Assembly (NCBI RefSeq): GCF_032854445.1
Contig: NC_088307.1
Location: 5,840,017 to 5,904,016, forward strand
Reading direction: 5' to 3'
Origin: Liolophura sinensis
Taxonomy: Eukaryota > Mollusca > Polyplacophora > Chitonida > Chitonidae
DNA: 64,000 nucleotides
Of this stretch, positions 11,428-22,460 are shown in pieces. Position 1 is the stretch's first letter. The number at the start of each line of letters is the position of its first letter. Below the pieces are notes generated by a model. That model saw nothing but the letters and a program-made list of their open reading frames with translations, was not told where the DNA came from and made no database searches. Position numbers and translations under genes: made by a program.

Positions 11428-11439
11428 CTATAAGTACCT

Positions 11440-11462
11440 GACGAGCCACCTCATATCATCAA
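11440..11462 (+). repeat. 23-bp direct repeat, right copy
   Basis: Exact copy of the 23 bp at 10401-10423. It starts 12 bases after the palindrome. Confidence 0.85.
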
Positions 11463-11684
11463 GTACCTTAAAAATCTCCTGACATAATGCCGCTTCCGAA
11501 CCAACCTGTGCTGGAATAGAGCACGCGGCCTTATACACAAACCTAGCGATCTCCAACAGAGCCCATCAGGTCACGCAGCCAGCAATTAATGCTTTTGAAC
11601 TTTGTTATTATCATAAATAAACAGGGGGGAAATTCTTTCGAAATTGGTTGTTGAGACACCGGGTATGACATCTCGTTTGGACAG

Positions 11685-11945
11685 TTATGGTTTACTGACA
11701 CCGGAGATGGCACCAGGATTTCACTGTTACAGTGTACTGACACTGGACATGGCATCACGATTTCACTGGTACATTGTACTGACACCAGACATGGCACCAC
11801 GATTTCACTGTTACAGTGTACTGACACCGGATATGGCACCACGATTTCACTGGTACATTGTACTGACACCGGACATGGCACCACGATTTCACCGTTACAG
11901 TGTACTGACACCGGACATGGCACCAGGATTTCACTGCTGACACCG
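11685..11945. repeat. 42-bp minisatellite
   Basis: About six units of CTGACACCGGACATGGCACC plus ACGATTTCACTGTTACAGTGTA, with alternating variants GGTACATTG and TTACAGTG. The unit length is a multiple of three, so long frames stay open on both strands without coding meaning. Confidence 0.92.
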
Positions 11946-12689
11946 GACCAACCACGCAATCGACAAGATGCACATAACATAAAGCGAATACGTATTACAA
12001 GTAACTTGTCTAACGTTGGTGATAAGATATTGCATATCATTTTACTTACAATGTTACCTTCTGATCCCACGTCCACAGCGATCTGTTCTATAGCCAAGAC
12101 AAAAATACTAATTTGTCCAAAATGCAATTTCCAAACACGTTTCGTCAAAGTTCAATCGAACTGATGAATATTGTGAATTATGATCGTGAAATAAAAATAT
12201 AAGTATGCTGTCCCCAGTGTAGAGTTCTGGATGCATGAGCCGGCATTGCCTTCCAAATACACGCTTCCTACTGCATAGCTATATTACCTACTGCATTAGC
12301 CTACTTACACGACCGTCTTCATTTATTGTACTTCTATTCGCTCACTGTTTAGGTTAGCAACGCGACCAAAATACATAGTTTTACGGGTGAGTTGTTCGAT
12401 CAGCTCTAACCTGACATCTCAGATTGTTATAAGATATCGCAGGCGAGTTCATATTCGAACAGGTTGATTGTATTCTGTCAATAGCGCAGTGCTTTATAAA
12501 CTCCCTTTAGGCTTTTTAACAGGGCGCTGGGGCACCTTGATTTGTCCTTGTCGTTAGCCGAACTGGCAGGTCGTGTACATAGTATGACGTTGTGATAACT
12601 GACATTCGTGTTGGTGGTATATGTTGTTTGTGCACACTGATTTCCCCTTTCCTCTATATGTCTTAAACAGACATTCGTTAACCAGCCGT
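11946..12689. other. Mostly unrecognised; possible small minus-strand exon near 12050-12090
   Basis: On the minus strand GGCTATAG|AACAGATCGCTG leads to GGTAACATT|GTAAGTAAAA. This would make a short exon encoding EQIAVDVGSEGNI, with canonical acceptor and donor. The neighbouring minus-strand exon candidate at 13846-13967 could belong to the same unknown host gene. This is weak evidence. Confidence 0.25.
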
Positions 12690-13555
12690 CAAGCAATATG
12701 GACGTTCCCGGTCAATAATCGCTAGGCCAATTCCAGAAACGATGTTTAACACAAACTACCAAATATAATTAAGGATATAATACAGGATAGAGAGAAAAAC
12801 CAGAGCAACGACGATAGTGTGATAGTTGGGAAATGGTCACATGTAACTGGTGAAATACGGCCCCTTGTCAGATTACCTCAGTTGTTTTTTTGTCTAACTG
12901 TTCATGTAACTCCATAAATAGAAATAAGTTACACGTCCACCACGGCTTGAGTAGAATTAGGTAAAAAAATGCAGTGATGTGAACTAAGAAAGTATATAAA
13001 GTAAGAAATCAGGAAGGTGTTATGCAAAGAGAAATAGTCAAGAGTTTTCACTGATGTTGGACAGGCGCCAGGTATATTCTCGGCGACTGAGTGAGATCAG
13101 TATTAAATCGTGTACCATGCTAGAATATCACATGACGATAATAAAATATATATCTCAGTTCGCTTTGATTGCAACTGTTCATATGTCCAACGTGCCGAAT
13201 AAATTCAACCCAAGTGGGTTCAGTCAGACTCATGAAGCAGAGTGACCGAGATTCTGGACGCTCTGACCATATTTACTTGCAAAAGAATTATACTCATTGT
13301 AAAACTTAAGAAACGTGGAGTGTAGGCTTTTTGATGGAATAACCTTGACCTACTAGATTTTTGCAGTAATAAGTCGTGACGTTGATTGAAATCTTCACAC
13401 AGGATCTAACGAATACTATAAGGTGAGACGTGTAGACGCCATATGCAGGACTCTTCGGTATATTGAAGAAAATCTACGCCAGTGATTCCACTTTGTCCAC
13501 TCCAACGAATGTCGGCGATCGAGACGACTGAGTGGACCATTCTAACAGCATGAAA
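12690..13555 (-). mobile_element. Penelope-like element, RT C-terminus plus tail, split by a repeat B insertion
   Basis: On the minus strand the RT C-terminal region (about 13550-13280) carries the CGTCACGACTTATTACTGCA block that matches the copies at 4.3, 39.6 and 41.5 kb. The non-coding tail follows to about 12690. A repeat B copy occupies about 12765-12978, breaking the tail. This is the reverse nesting to the 4.1-4.9 kb case. Confidence 0.65.
12765..12978 (-). repeat. Dispersed repeat B, near-complete copy
   Basis: About 210 bp, from GATAGAGAGAAAAACCAGAG through AACGACGATAGTGTGATAG, CATGTAACTGGTGAAATACG and TTACCTCAGTTG to TAGGTAAAAAAATGCAGTGA. Interruption of a known element on both sides defines its length. 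No terminal inverted repeat, A tail or tRNA head is obvious, so the class is open (SINE-like or MITE-like). Confidence 0.65.
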
Positions 13556-13669
13556 TGTTAATTACCACCTCGCCAACCACCTCCACCTCCTCTCCCCCGA
13601 GAATGAGTGTATTTGAAAGATCAGCCTCGGACTCTAGCTAGTCTTGGATCCAGAGACGGCGCCAGCCCC

Positions 13670-13692
13670 TCCCCCCCCCCCCCCCCCCCCAC
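13670..13692. repeat. Poly-C tract
   Basis: About 20 consecutive C bases; a likely source of sequencing length error. Confidence 0.95.
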
Positions 13693-13845
13693 CTCCACCA
13701 GACCCCTAACCCATCCACCCAAATACAACCCTCATTAAAGACACGACAAAAGACTCCCCCATGCAGTGAGACAAAAATGAACAAATCATTTTCTTTCGCA
13801 GCCAGTTGATTTATGTCTTGGAGACCTTTTGATGTCGATCCATAC

Positions 13846-13967
13846 CTCAGAGCAAATGTATAGTTGACAGCTGCATCGAACGATGCACAAGTCAAACTCC
13901 ATGTTACGGATTCCACTTTGTTCAGCCTTCCATTCAATTCATGACCTTTAAATCCATGTTGGGCAAA
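13846..13967 (-). CDS. Candidate internal exon of an unknown host gene
   Basis: The minus strand reads ATTCATTTCAG|TTTGCCCAAC at the start and GCTCTGAG|GTATGGATCG at the end, enclosing an open 122-bp exon. Its translation includes GFKGHELNGRLNKVESVTWS and CASFDAAVNYTFALR, which looks protein-like, but I do not recognise the family. A second candidate lies upstream at about 14361-14435 (QNLRINQEADTVGTGPSAPV...|GTAAGTTG). The two would be exons of one minus-strand gene. A degenerate relative of the second exon appears near 40690-40740, in the duplicated block. No promoter, start or stop is identified. Confidence 0.35.
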
Positions 13968-15789
13968 CTGAAATGAATATTGAACACAATATATATCAAT
14001 ATAATTAGCACGTGCAATCGGTATTTTATGCATAAGGTGTTAACAAGAAGCATAAATTCTACAGCGAATGGAATTCAGGGATAACTAAGGATCGATAGAG
14101 ATTAACAAGTCATGATTTGTCAGGGGTAAAATATTCGTTAGTCCACCATTTATCCTTTCCTTGTCGTCTGTAATTTTCATCGTATGATATGTTGCGGAGA
14201 GATGGGCAACGTCGAACAGACAACAAATATCGATCACGTGACAGGAGTGGACACTTTCACTGGTCAGCCTCTGACTTTATCCAGAGCTCTACCTTCGACT
14301 AGCCCTCCCCCACCCCCACCCCCGCGCGATAACAAACAGTGAATATTTTTCAACTTACTTTCTCTGCTTTCACGGGCGCAGAGGGACCAGTACCTACAGT
14401 ATCTGCCTCTTGGTTGATTCGGAGATTTTGGTTCATCCACCAATCCAACAAACCGGCTTTACAGGTTGTAGAAAAGTCCGTTTATTTTGGGTAAGTCCTT
14501 ATTTTCATTTGGGTATTGTACATATATTTGCATATAACAATCACATCTTTACTATGGCTGTGACATCCGGCGAACTGGTATATGTCGACTTCCATTGAGA
14601 CCCACGCTCATTAAAAGCCAACGTGTACGCTGAACGCCAAGCGATGCAGCAGAAAGTACCATTTTTACTGTGTTGGTATGACCCAACCCGGGTTTGATCC
14701 TGGGCTCTCCCGACTTTGAGGTGGGCGCTCAGATCATTAGATCATCGAAGCGCTCAGTAAATGACCCGTGCTAAAAGATCGGGGGTCATGGTAAAATAAA
14801 TATATTCATTTGATTAGTGCTTAACATTTCCAGTGATACTGTAACGGCCAGAATTTTAGATGGAACATAGCGGATAGAGTGTCTAGGGTATACCCCCTAC
14901 CTTTGGTAGATTGATGGCGCAATTCCCCATATGTGACCTACGTATGTAACTAATTTCCAAAAAGTTGCTTTGAATCCGTCTTAATTTTCATACGCCCTCT
15001 CCATTAAGCTTATTATGTTATAACGATTTTGTCCGTCTTTCCGTCCATCCGTATTCTTGTCTATAACTCCAACAGTTATCTGCATTGAGTTTTAATTTTT
15101 GGTGGAATACACACATACACATATGACGATGTGTCGCGACTCACTTTCTGTGTTTGTTACGAACTTATTTACAGCAAATTCACCCTATCTTCATCTACTG
15201 ACGAGTATGTTTTCCTGTTCAACAATATCTCGCATTATTAGAGTCTATAGCACTGGTGTTTGTGGCTTCTGGTGAGGATTATTGTGCACACATACACCGC
15301 GCACATATTAATTCAGTGTAGATTTTAAACCTACACGTATGTACAGATTGGGAATATAATGATGCAGCGACGTCATGAGATTCAGTAAATAATCTGCAGA
15401 CATCTGAATAGTTGCATTCTTGTAGAGTTTTCACGTTGACTCGCCTCAAGAACATACACATGTACCAGTTACGTTGATGTAGTAAATCATGCTGAGATCG
15501 TCCGGCCACGATGGTACCATGATACGCGCATCCTAATCGGATTGTACGCCCATTATACACGCACAATGTAACATAATCCGACCATGGCCCACCATACGCC
15601 TACCGTGGAGCCATGATAGCCGTAGGACATTCCACTATAATGAGGCTGTACTGTATAGTGCCATTATTGCAAGTTGTAATGAATAACTGGTATGGTTGGC
15701 AAAGTTGAGGAAACTTTGAACAGGAATACATCATAGAGAGGTTTGAGTGATTCTAGACCTGTGACGTCTCATAAATTGCAATTAACAGC

Positions 15790-16015
15790 ACTGCATTTTT
15801 TTTTACCTAATTCTGCTTTAGACATGTTGCCAGGGAGCATGTAAATTGCTACTATTTTTGCATTTACATGAACAGTTAGAATAAAACCCTGACGAAGGTA
15901 AATTGACAAGAGGCCGTATTCCACCGGTTACGTGTGACCATTTGCCAGCTTATCACACTATCGTCGCTGCTCTGGTTTTACTCTCAAAGCTGTACCGCTT
16001 TAATTATATTGAAAT
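15790..16015 (+). repeat. Dispersed repeat B, full-length-like copy
   Basis: Runs from GCAATTAACAGCACTGCATT through ACATGAACAGTTAGAATAAA and GAGGCCGTATTCCACCGGTT to CTGCTCTGGTTTTACTCTCA and a TTTAATTATATTG end. This is among the clearest B copies in the window. Confidence 0.65.
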
Positions 16016-16239
16016 CGTCCATGATAGGAGACGCTGTACAATGGGCAACAATGGGCGAGATATGTATACACCTTATGTATGGAATTATAATGTACTGTCC
16101 TCCATAAATGGATGGCTAAAAATATCAAAATTAAAGCCACCTCTCTTATTATACAATGGACGTGAGAGGTACCACTGGCGTTTTTTATAAATTAACGGTG
16201 ATGTATATTTTGTCTAAAGGGGCTTAATGCATGGTACTA

Positions 16240-16390
16240 TAGCGGGTTTGTAAGTAGGCACTTTTTTATGCATTTACACGGACAGTTAGGACAAAACCAT
16301 GACAGATAAACTGACAAGAGGCCGTGCGTCACCCGTTACATGTGACCATTTGCCAGCTATCAAACTGTTCAGTTGTAGTAAAATCCAGGT
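16240..16390 (+). repeat. Dispersed repeat B copy (partial)
   Basis: Contains TTTACACGGACAGTTAGGAC, ACTGACAAGAGGCCGTGCGT and TGTGACCATTTGCCAGCTAT. The distal end diverges. Confidence 0.55.
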
Positions 16391-16539
16391 TTATCTAGGC
16401 ATGTGGAAAATACCCCTTCTCTAGAATCAGTGAACAAAATTTTGTTTTAATATAAAAAATTTACAAGAAGTTAGGATACAATTATGTAATTATTTTCAAT
16501 AATACATAAAAAGAAATCCTTTAGTTGCCTTAAGCATTG

Positions 16540-16540
<1 letters not shown>

Positions 16541-16617
<77 letters not shown>
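16541..16617. repeat. (TA)n microsatellite
   Basis: Nearly pure TA run about 70 bases upstream of the GPCR 1 acceptor. Tyr/Ile peptide runs here are artefacts. Confidence 0.97.
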
Positions 16618-16618
<1 letters not shown>

Positions 16619-16689
16619 GAGTAGATAAGTGTACTGCAAAACCATTATCCAACCATGTTAGATCATCTGCTAATTTTCTCTGTTTCCAG

Positions 16690-17731
16690 GGTGCATAGCG
16701 TGAAGACGAACGAGAGCTTGGACACACCGCGCTCAGAACATTCCGTCCATCCGTTTGTCAAAATGGCAAACCTTACCGGTACTCACAACCTCAGAGATAC
16801 AGACCCTTCTTCTGATGATGCCCCCACCGCTTTAACTTTTGTCAAGGTTACGTATTACACGATTGCCTCAGTCGTAGCCATGATTGGCAACGGATTGCTG
16901 ATAACCACAGTTGTCCGACGTTACACACTTCGCAAAGTGTCCTACTTTCTTGTGGCTAATTTAGCCTTTAAAGATTTCGCCTTCGCCTTGGTGTCCACGG
17001 TGTTTACCATGCCCAGTGTCTTCAAAGACCGCTGGATGTTTGGACACCATTTGTGTGTCATGTTCGGATTTATCAGCACGTGGTTGGCGTATGTGGAACT
17101 GTTGACCCTGGTTTGCCTTGCCAGTGACCGTTATGTGGCCGTTACAAGGCCATTACGATATCACCAAATTCTGAGCAGGAACAAGTTCCGAGGGGCCGTA
17201 GCCTTTTGCTGGTCATACTCGTTCCTCTGGGCCGCCCTGCCGTTAGTGGGGTTTGGAGAATACGTTTACTACGACAATCTGAAAATTTGTCAGCTAAACT
17301 GGTCTCCTGGGCTGATTCGGCAGATTTATGTGTACGGTGTGGGGTCACTTCTCTTTTTCCCTGGGACAGGTATGATCATTTACTGTTACATCAACGTCTA
17401 CAGAAGAGCTAAGAGCATCATTGATGTTCCCGTGTTTACGGTACAAACACAGGCCAACGGGAACAAAAGTAAAAGAACAGGGTCAAGAGGAACAAAAGCG
17501 ACCTTTACAATTGCACTCATCACCGGGATATATTTCTTCTGTTGGTTCCCTTTTGTCGGGGTACGGCTCACTGAAATTTATTACCCCGGGTATAAAGATG
17601 ATATTACCCTGCAGGCGTTAGAGAATTTCACAATCTACTCGTTTACCATCGCGAATTTTATCAACCCCATTATATACGGGATTTACAACAAAGAGTTCCG
17701 GCACGAACTCTTCAAGTTAATCAGAAGATGA
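16690..17731 (+). CDS. Rhodopsin-family (class A) GPCR 1
   Basis: The coding start is taken at the ATG at 16763 (MANLTGTH), giving 322 aa. An in-frame ATG at 16655 lies before a conserved acceptor (GTTTCCAG|GGTGCATAGCG) shared with GPCR 2, so the exon begins at 16690 with a short 5' UTR. Seven membrane segments are visible. Class A marks are GNGLL in TM1, LAFKD in TM2, Cys before TM3, DRYVAV after TM3, CWSYSFLW in TM4, Cys in loop 2 (KICQLNW), FFPGTG in TM5, FFCWFPF in TM6, and NPIIY in TM7 followed by an NKEFRHELF helix 8. The N-terminus has an NLT glycosylation site. The retinal-binding Lys of opsins is absent from TM7 (Thr at that place), so it is not a functional opsin. The ligand is unknown. 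An AATAAA at 18091 could be its polyadenylation signal. A SINE sits just after the stop. Confidence 0.93.
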
Positions 17732-17764
17732 ATTTGGGATCCACCAACAGGAGACCGTCATATT

Positions 17765-17990
17765 ACTCAGGAGTTGGTTAACATGCTAGCGCAGCGTAAT
17801 GACCCAGGAGCCTCTCGCCAATGCGATCGCTGTGAGTTTAAGTCCAGTCCATGCTGGCTTCCTCTCCGGCCGTACGTGGGAAGGTCTGTCAGCAACCTGC
17901 AGATGGCTGCCCGGTTTCCTCCCACCATTATACTGGTTGCCGTCGTATAAGTGAAATATTCTTGAGTACGGCGTAAAACACCAATCACCC
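17765..17990 (+). mobile_element. SINE family 1 copy, 5'-truncated, in the GPCR 1 3' flank
   Basis: Starts inside the tRNA head (GAGTTGGTTAACATGCTAGC), keeps the central domain with a short deletion, and ends in TTGAGTACGGCGTAAAACAC. If the AATAAA at 18091 is used, the SINE is part of the GPCR 3' UTR. Confidence 0.88.
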
Positions 17991-18689
17991 AAGACACCGT
18001 TTCACTTCTAATTTTGTTATTTAAATTTAGTGAAAAACTATATAAGTACCTGCACATTGGAAGTATGTGTTAAAGGAACTGTGCGGAAAAAATAAAGGTT
18101 TCAGTGTTTGGACATCTTACGTTCTATTCTTCAGTAAAAACGAATCTCAGACAGTGTTTGCTAGCAAATAGTCGACTTGGAGGGTACGGATTGGACTGCA
18201 TATGTAAGAGGAGTGTAATCCAGGACAGACCGACTCAACCAACTGTCATTGGTTTCTACTGGACTTTATTAGTAATCACACACAATGTAGATATTACCTT
18301 GTGACCAGACATTCACAGATACCACATTGTGACATTGCAGTAAATGTACACACCAATACAGGAAACAGTATACACTTGTTGTTCATGTGAATGAATATTA
18401 CTTCAAATTTCACGTGCCATTATAAGCATGTTATGAATATGTCTCCAAAATTACATGTATTATTATAAGCCTATATTATGTCATAGTGACCCTGTTAACA
18501 ATATCCAGGTTGCAGGGCTCCCCAAGAGAACCATCCATATGAAGTAACTATGGCAACATATGAACTGAGAGTAAAGCAATAAACTGGATGTAAACCATGG
18601 ATATTGTGCATGTTATGCGTAAAAGCTAACTAACCACGACTAACAATCTTATCTCAGAATGTATGCAGCATCTATGCGTCGAAAAAGAC
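17991..18689. other. GPCR 1 downstream flank, otherwise unrecognised
   Basis: Includes the AATAAA at 18091-18096. No other feature is recognised. Confidence 0.4.
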
Positions 18690-18870
18690 ATTCGTATACC
18701 CGCCGTCAACCAGTAAGGACGTTCCAGGTAAATAATGGCAAGGTCAATTCCCAAAACGACGTATAACACAAACCACCAAGAACTAAGGATGTATATAAAG
18801 TACGAAAATAGGACGGAATCGAGCAAAGAGAAGCAGTCAACAGTTTTCAGTTATTTTGGAAAGACACATT
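18690..18870 (-). mobile_element. Penelope-like tail fragment
   Basis: Minus-strand copy of the tail: CAGTAAGGACGTTCCAGGTA, AACACAAACCACCAAGAACT and AAGAGAAGCAGTCAACAGTT on the plus strand. Confidence 0.6.
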
Positions 18871-18884
18871 GTATGTTCTAGGCG

Positions 18885-19190
18885 AATGAATGAATGAATG
18901 AATGATTATGGCTTAATGCCACGTCGGCAATATTCCAGCCACATCGTGGCGAGAACAAATGTCAGAAAATGCTTTACAAAAGGCTCATAACACCAAAATG
19001 AAACATAAATAGACGAACACGTTTAAAAATGGTTAAAACGAACCAAACCTGAGTTAAAACTCGAAAACCACAATATACGTATAACAATGTAGAAAATCGT
19101 ATGCATATATGATTTATTTATTTATTTGACTGATGTTTTACGCCGTACTCAAGAATATTTCACTCATACAACGGTCAAAAATATTACCCC
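18885..19190. mobile_element. SINE tail fragments (family 3 plus end, family 1 minus end)
   Basis: 18885-18970 holds GAATGATTATGGCTTAATGC followed by GGCAATATTCCAGCCACATC, a mollusc-type SINE tail. 19110-19190 holds TTATTTATTTGACTGATGTT then TACGCCGTACTCAAGAATAT, the reverse of the family 1 3' end. Confidence 0.6.
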
Positions 19191-19324
19191 TCTATTGCGA
19201 AGGCGGGTAAATATCTTTGACAGCCTTTGCTTTGTATGGATTGTTTAAAGCCAGCAAATCAACATTATACCGTTTAATTAATGAGAAGGATCGGGCTTGG
19301 TGAGGATGACTCCTTAATAGTTTC

Positions 19325-19465
19325 GGCATATGCTCGTATTCATACGGTCAACCAGAGGGGGTGTCGGGGTACAATTTGTACCCAGCGGATTACCTATACA
19401 CTGTTGATTTATGGTTTACCCGAATTTCACATAGATGTTATTAACATCTCGTGCATTACGTCACC
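19325..19465 (-). mobile_element. Penelope-like RT fragment
   Basis: The minus strand gives NNIYVKFG then QQCIGNPLGTNCTP, the RT block equal to QQCICIPVGTNCAPLLADLY of the best copy. It is short and broken. Confidence 0.6.
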
Positions 19466-19784
19466 TGATTTGAGATGATGATGTCGCTTTCGCCTTAAAC
19501 AACTTCACGCGATGGCAAACGCACCGAACTGTTGAGCAGTGCGCTATTTACAGCCTTTCGTGGGTATTACTATCATCTCCGTCCGTGCTCAAGCCGAACC
19601 ATAGCAATTTAAATATATTTACACACTTACCACTTGATTTTGTAAAACAGCATTCAGAAGGGTATACAACAATAGTTATCGTGGGTTCGTCAATGTTCTC
19701 GACGTTGGATGTCCCAAGGCATAAGCTGATATACAAGGCTTTTACCTTACCCAATCCTCGTTCGAGTTAAGACTTCAAAAGGGA

Positions 19785-20035
19785 CTGTTGCAGCTTCCTC
19801 GCTTGGCGTTCAGCATGAAGGCAATGCAATTACTGGTTGACCAGTATCAGTATAGCTGCTCGGGCGGGGTGACTTACTTGCCTTCGTAAGGCGTCTTAGT
19901 AAAGCAGCGCTAAATCGGTGGAAATCCGTCCTGCAGCAAGGGGGCAAATTAATGCATTCTAAGGATTCCTTGGTCGTCATATAACTAAATTGTTAAGTAC
20001 GACGTTAAACCCCAAGCACTCACTTACTCATTCCT
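19785..20035 (+). mobile_element. SINE family 2 copy
   Basis: CTTCCTCGCTTGGCGTTCAG, ATGCAATTACTGGTTGACCA, ATCAGTATAGCTGCTCGGGC and the tail GTTAAGTACGACGTTAAACC with a CACTCACTTACTCA end. The tRNA head is missing. Confidence 0.75.
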
Positions 20036-20039
20036 TTCA

Positions 20040-20310
20040 TGCTGTCTTTCGTGGGAGCCGCCATGTTGAATAACTTAATATTCATTAGCTAATACGTGAG
20101 TAAGTAGTTCATTTTTATTTTGGATGTTTTTGAATTATTCAGATACAGCTAGGTGCTTGATTTTTGTACAATTTGTAGAGATTTATGTTTAAGGAATCTG
20201 AAATACTGTATTTGATACTCTTCTGTCGATAATTATCCCCAAATCTGTGGCGTAATCACGAGCCTTGTCGCGATACCGTAGGATCACGTAGAAAGGCGCG
20301 TGACCTCGCA
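20040..20310. other. No recognised content
   Basis: Nothing recognised. Confidence 0.3.
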
Positions 20311-20700
20311 TGGCTGAAATATGTCCTTTGGCTGTTTAAATGCTACTGTTGAGGTAAATTAAAAGAAATCTGATTTCACGGCCGACGTGTGGACCATTTG
20401 CCAACTATCACATGTCGTCGTAGTTCTGGTTCTACTCTCAACGCTATAAGTCTTTTATATATTACTGTTTAGGTAAACTGAAAGAGACCGGATTTCACTG
20501 GTTACGCGTGACCATTTGCCAAGTATCGCAATGTCATCGCAGTTCTGGTTTTGTTGTCTATGCTGTCAGTCTGTTGTATGTATGATGTGGCACATCTGAG
20601 ATAAACTGAAAAGTGTCTCGATTTCACCAGTGGCGTATGACCAGTTGCTAACTATGACACTGGTTAACGTTTCACTCTCCATGCTTGTGTTGTTCTTGCC
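20310..20700 (+). repeat. Three tandem partial copies of repeat B
   Basis: Units of about 120 bp each carry GAGGTAAA(C/T)T(G/A)AAAG, a GATTTCAC(C/T)GG-type block, TGACCATTTGCCAA and (T)TTCTGGTT. The three copies are diverged, so the tandem expansion is not very recent. Confidence 0.6.
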
Positions 20701-20761
20701 AGTTTGGTTGAAGATTACATGTAACCACAAGTCCACAGAGTGACTGTTCAGTGAATTTGTA

Positions 20762-20890
20762 GCCGGTGTGGATTCTGTGAGTCATGTAGACGGTTTGGAT
20801 TCTGTGAGTCATGTAGACGGTTTGGATTGTATGGGTCGTGCAGACGTTTTGGATTCTATGGGTCGTGCAGACATTTTGGATTCTACATGA
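20762..20890. repeat. ~28-bp minisatellite
   Basis: About four to five units of GGATTCTGTGAGTCATGTAG plus ACGGTTT, drifting to TCTATGGGTCGTGCAGAC. Confidence 0.85.
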
Positions 20891-21129
20891 AAAGCCAATT
20901 CCAGAGGACGCGAGGACAGTTTTGGAACTCATCAGCCATCACTACTAAAGCAATTAGGCAGAGGACATCCCGATACTGTGCTTTCATGAGTGCAATACAC
21001 CTGGTCAACTTGATAGCCTCAGCCAGCTTCTCAAGACATTCAACCGTACTTCATTCTAACATTTCAATTCGTTGCTCAAGATGGAGTTATTCTCACTAAT
21101 GAAACAAAAATGTACAAAAACTAGATTAA

Positions 21130-21325
21130 ACGAATCTATGCGTCGAAACGGACATTCTTATACCAGCCGTCAACCAATAAGGACGTTCCAGATCAATAAT
21201 TGCAAGGCCAATTCCCCAAAACGACTTATAACACAAACCACCAAAGAACTAAGAAAGTATGTAAAGTATGAAAATAGGACGAAATCATGCAAAGAGAAGC
21301 AGTCAAGAAAAACGAGTGCTACATC
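21130..21325 (-). mobile_element. Penelope-like tail fragment
   Basis: CGTCAACCAATAAGGACGTT, ACACAAACCACCAAAGAACT and GCAAAGAGAAGCAGTCAAG match the other tail copies in minus orientation. Confidence 0.6.
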
Positions 21326-22141
21326 ATCAGAATTCGCCAAAATGACTCTCAGCTGGTAACCTGAAAGACTAGAGCTTCCGGGGCCCCAGATCCTCACCTT
21401 TGTCGTGGAATTGTACGTCAATTTACTCACTCAGTATACATTATAAATCGTAACGGCTAAAACACATAAAGAATTAATACAACAATATGTAGCTTATCCC
21501 ACCTTCCTATCAAAGTTTTGGTTACCGTATAGTTGTTTTAAACGCGTCCCCGGCCATCGAGTATTCAAGAAATGTTCTAAAAACATTTAAAACATTAATT
21601 ATACAGCTCTTATTAACAATTTAAGTAGCAAATAATCGTCAGTACCTACCCACTCATTTGGTGACGCCATTTGGCCAGGTTATAGCTATCTAGAATGACG
21701 TCACAAAACATAGCTCTCCCGTACCATGGGTATTAAGGAATGTGACGATAAGAAAATACAAACAAAAAACGCCAAATACCCAACCAAAGAGTATCAGCTC
21801 TGTTCCGTCCTCAAAGGGCCGACGTTTCTTTTAGTTTGGCGCTCGGTCAGGGCGATGTTCGTGGACACAAGCATCGTGTTTTAACAACGGTCCTGCTCGT
21901 CCTCGTCCTGCGTTGGTGTAAGCATTTGGCCTAGCTGGATGTATCGACATCAGGGAATTTATCGAGCATAGCAGGGCCTTCTGATTGATAACAGACCCTT
22001 TCGTTCATACTTTGAGAAAATATTTACGTAATAAATATGACTTTGCTGAGGAAAAATAATTTCACAATATTTTTCTTCAAGCAAATTGCAAATTAATTGC
22101 ATCGATATTTGTCTATCCACTATAAGAAACCACACCGACAA

Positions 22142-22460
22142 TCGAGTGAGTGAGTGCTTGAGGTTTAACATCGTACTTAACAATTTTTCAGTCATGTGGC
22201 GACGAAGGAATTCTTAGAGTGCATGTAATGTGCCTTCACCGCTCTTTTATCTAGTGCTGCTTCACCTACTTAAGGCAAGTAAACCGTTCCGCCTGAGCCA
22301 TCATACTGACACGGATCAAGCAGTCGTCTCATTGTCCTCTTCATGCTGAACGCCAAGCCAGGAAGTTACAACTTTCTCTTTTAAGGTATTAGGTGTGACT
22401 CGACTCAGGATTGACCCTGGATATACCGCTCCCGAAGCGGACGCTCTACCACCAACAATC
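22142..22460 (-). mobile_element. SINE family 2 copy (duplication unit 1)
   Basis: Minus orientation with the tRNA-like head (TGGTAGAGCGTCCGCTTCGG on the minus strand) and tail AAATTGTTAAGTACGATGTT. The partner copy is at 27552-27870. Confidence 0.75.

Larger units (their letters stand above)
14125..16762. repeat. Older duplicated block, copy 1 (upstream of GPCR 1)
   Basis: Matching landmarks occur in the same order before the other GPCR gene. These are GTTAGTCCACCATTTATCCT (here 14138, there 40506), GTGACAGGAGTGGAC (14238 / 40595), ACAATCACATCTTTACTATG-like (14538 / 40877), GAGACCCACGCTCATT (14598 / 40914), and the splice-acceptor region just before the coding exon. Later insertions differ between copies. 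The stretch holds a SINE family 2 head at about 14630-14770 (minus) and repeat B copies at 15790-16015 and 16240-16390 (plus). No further gene is recognised. Confidence 0.7.

Noticed and set aside
11543-12148. 200-codon minus-strand protein
   Set aside because: Most of it is the 42-bp minisatellite, whose unit length is a multiple of three; both strands stay open for that reason.
16763-17731. Opsin
   Set aside because: Overall class A fold and NPIIY match, but the TM7 retinal-binding Lys is absent (Thr) in both paralogues.
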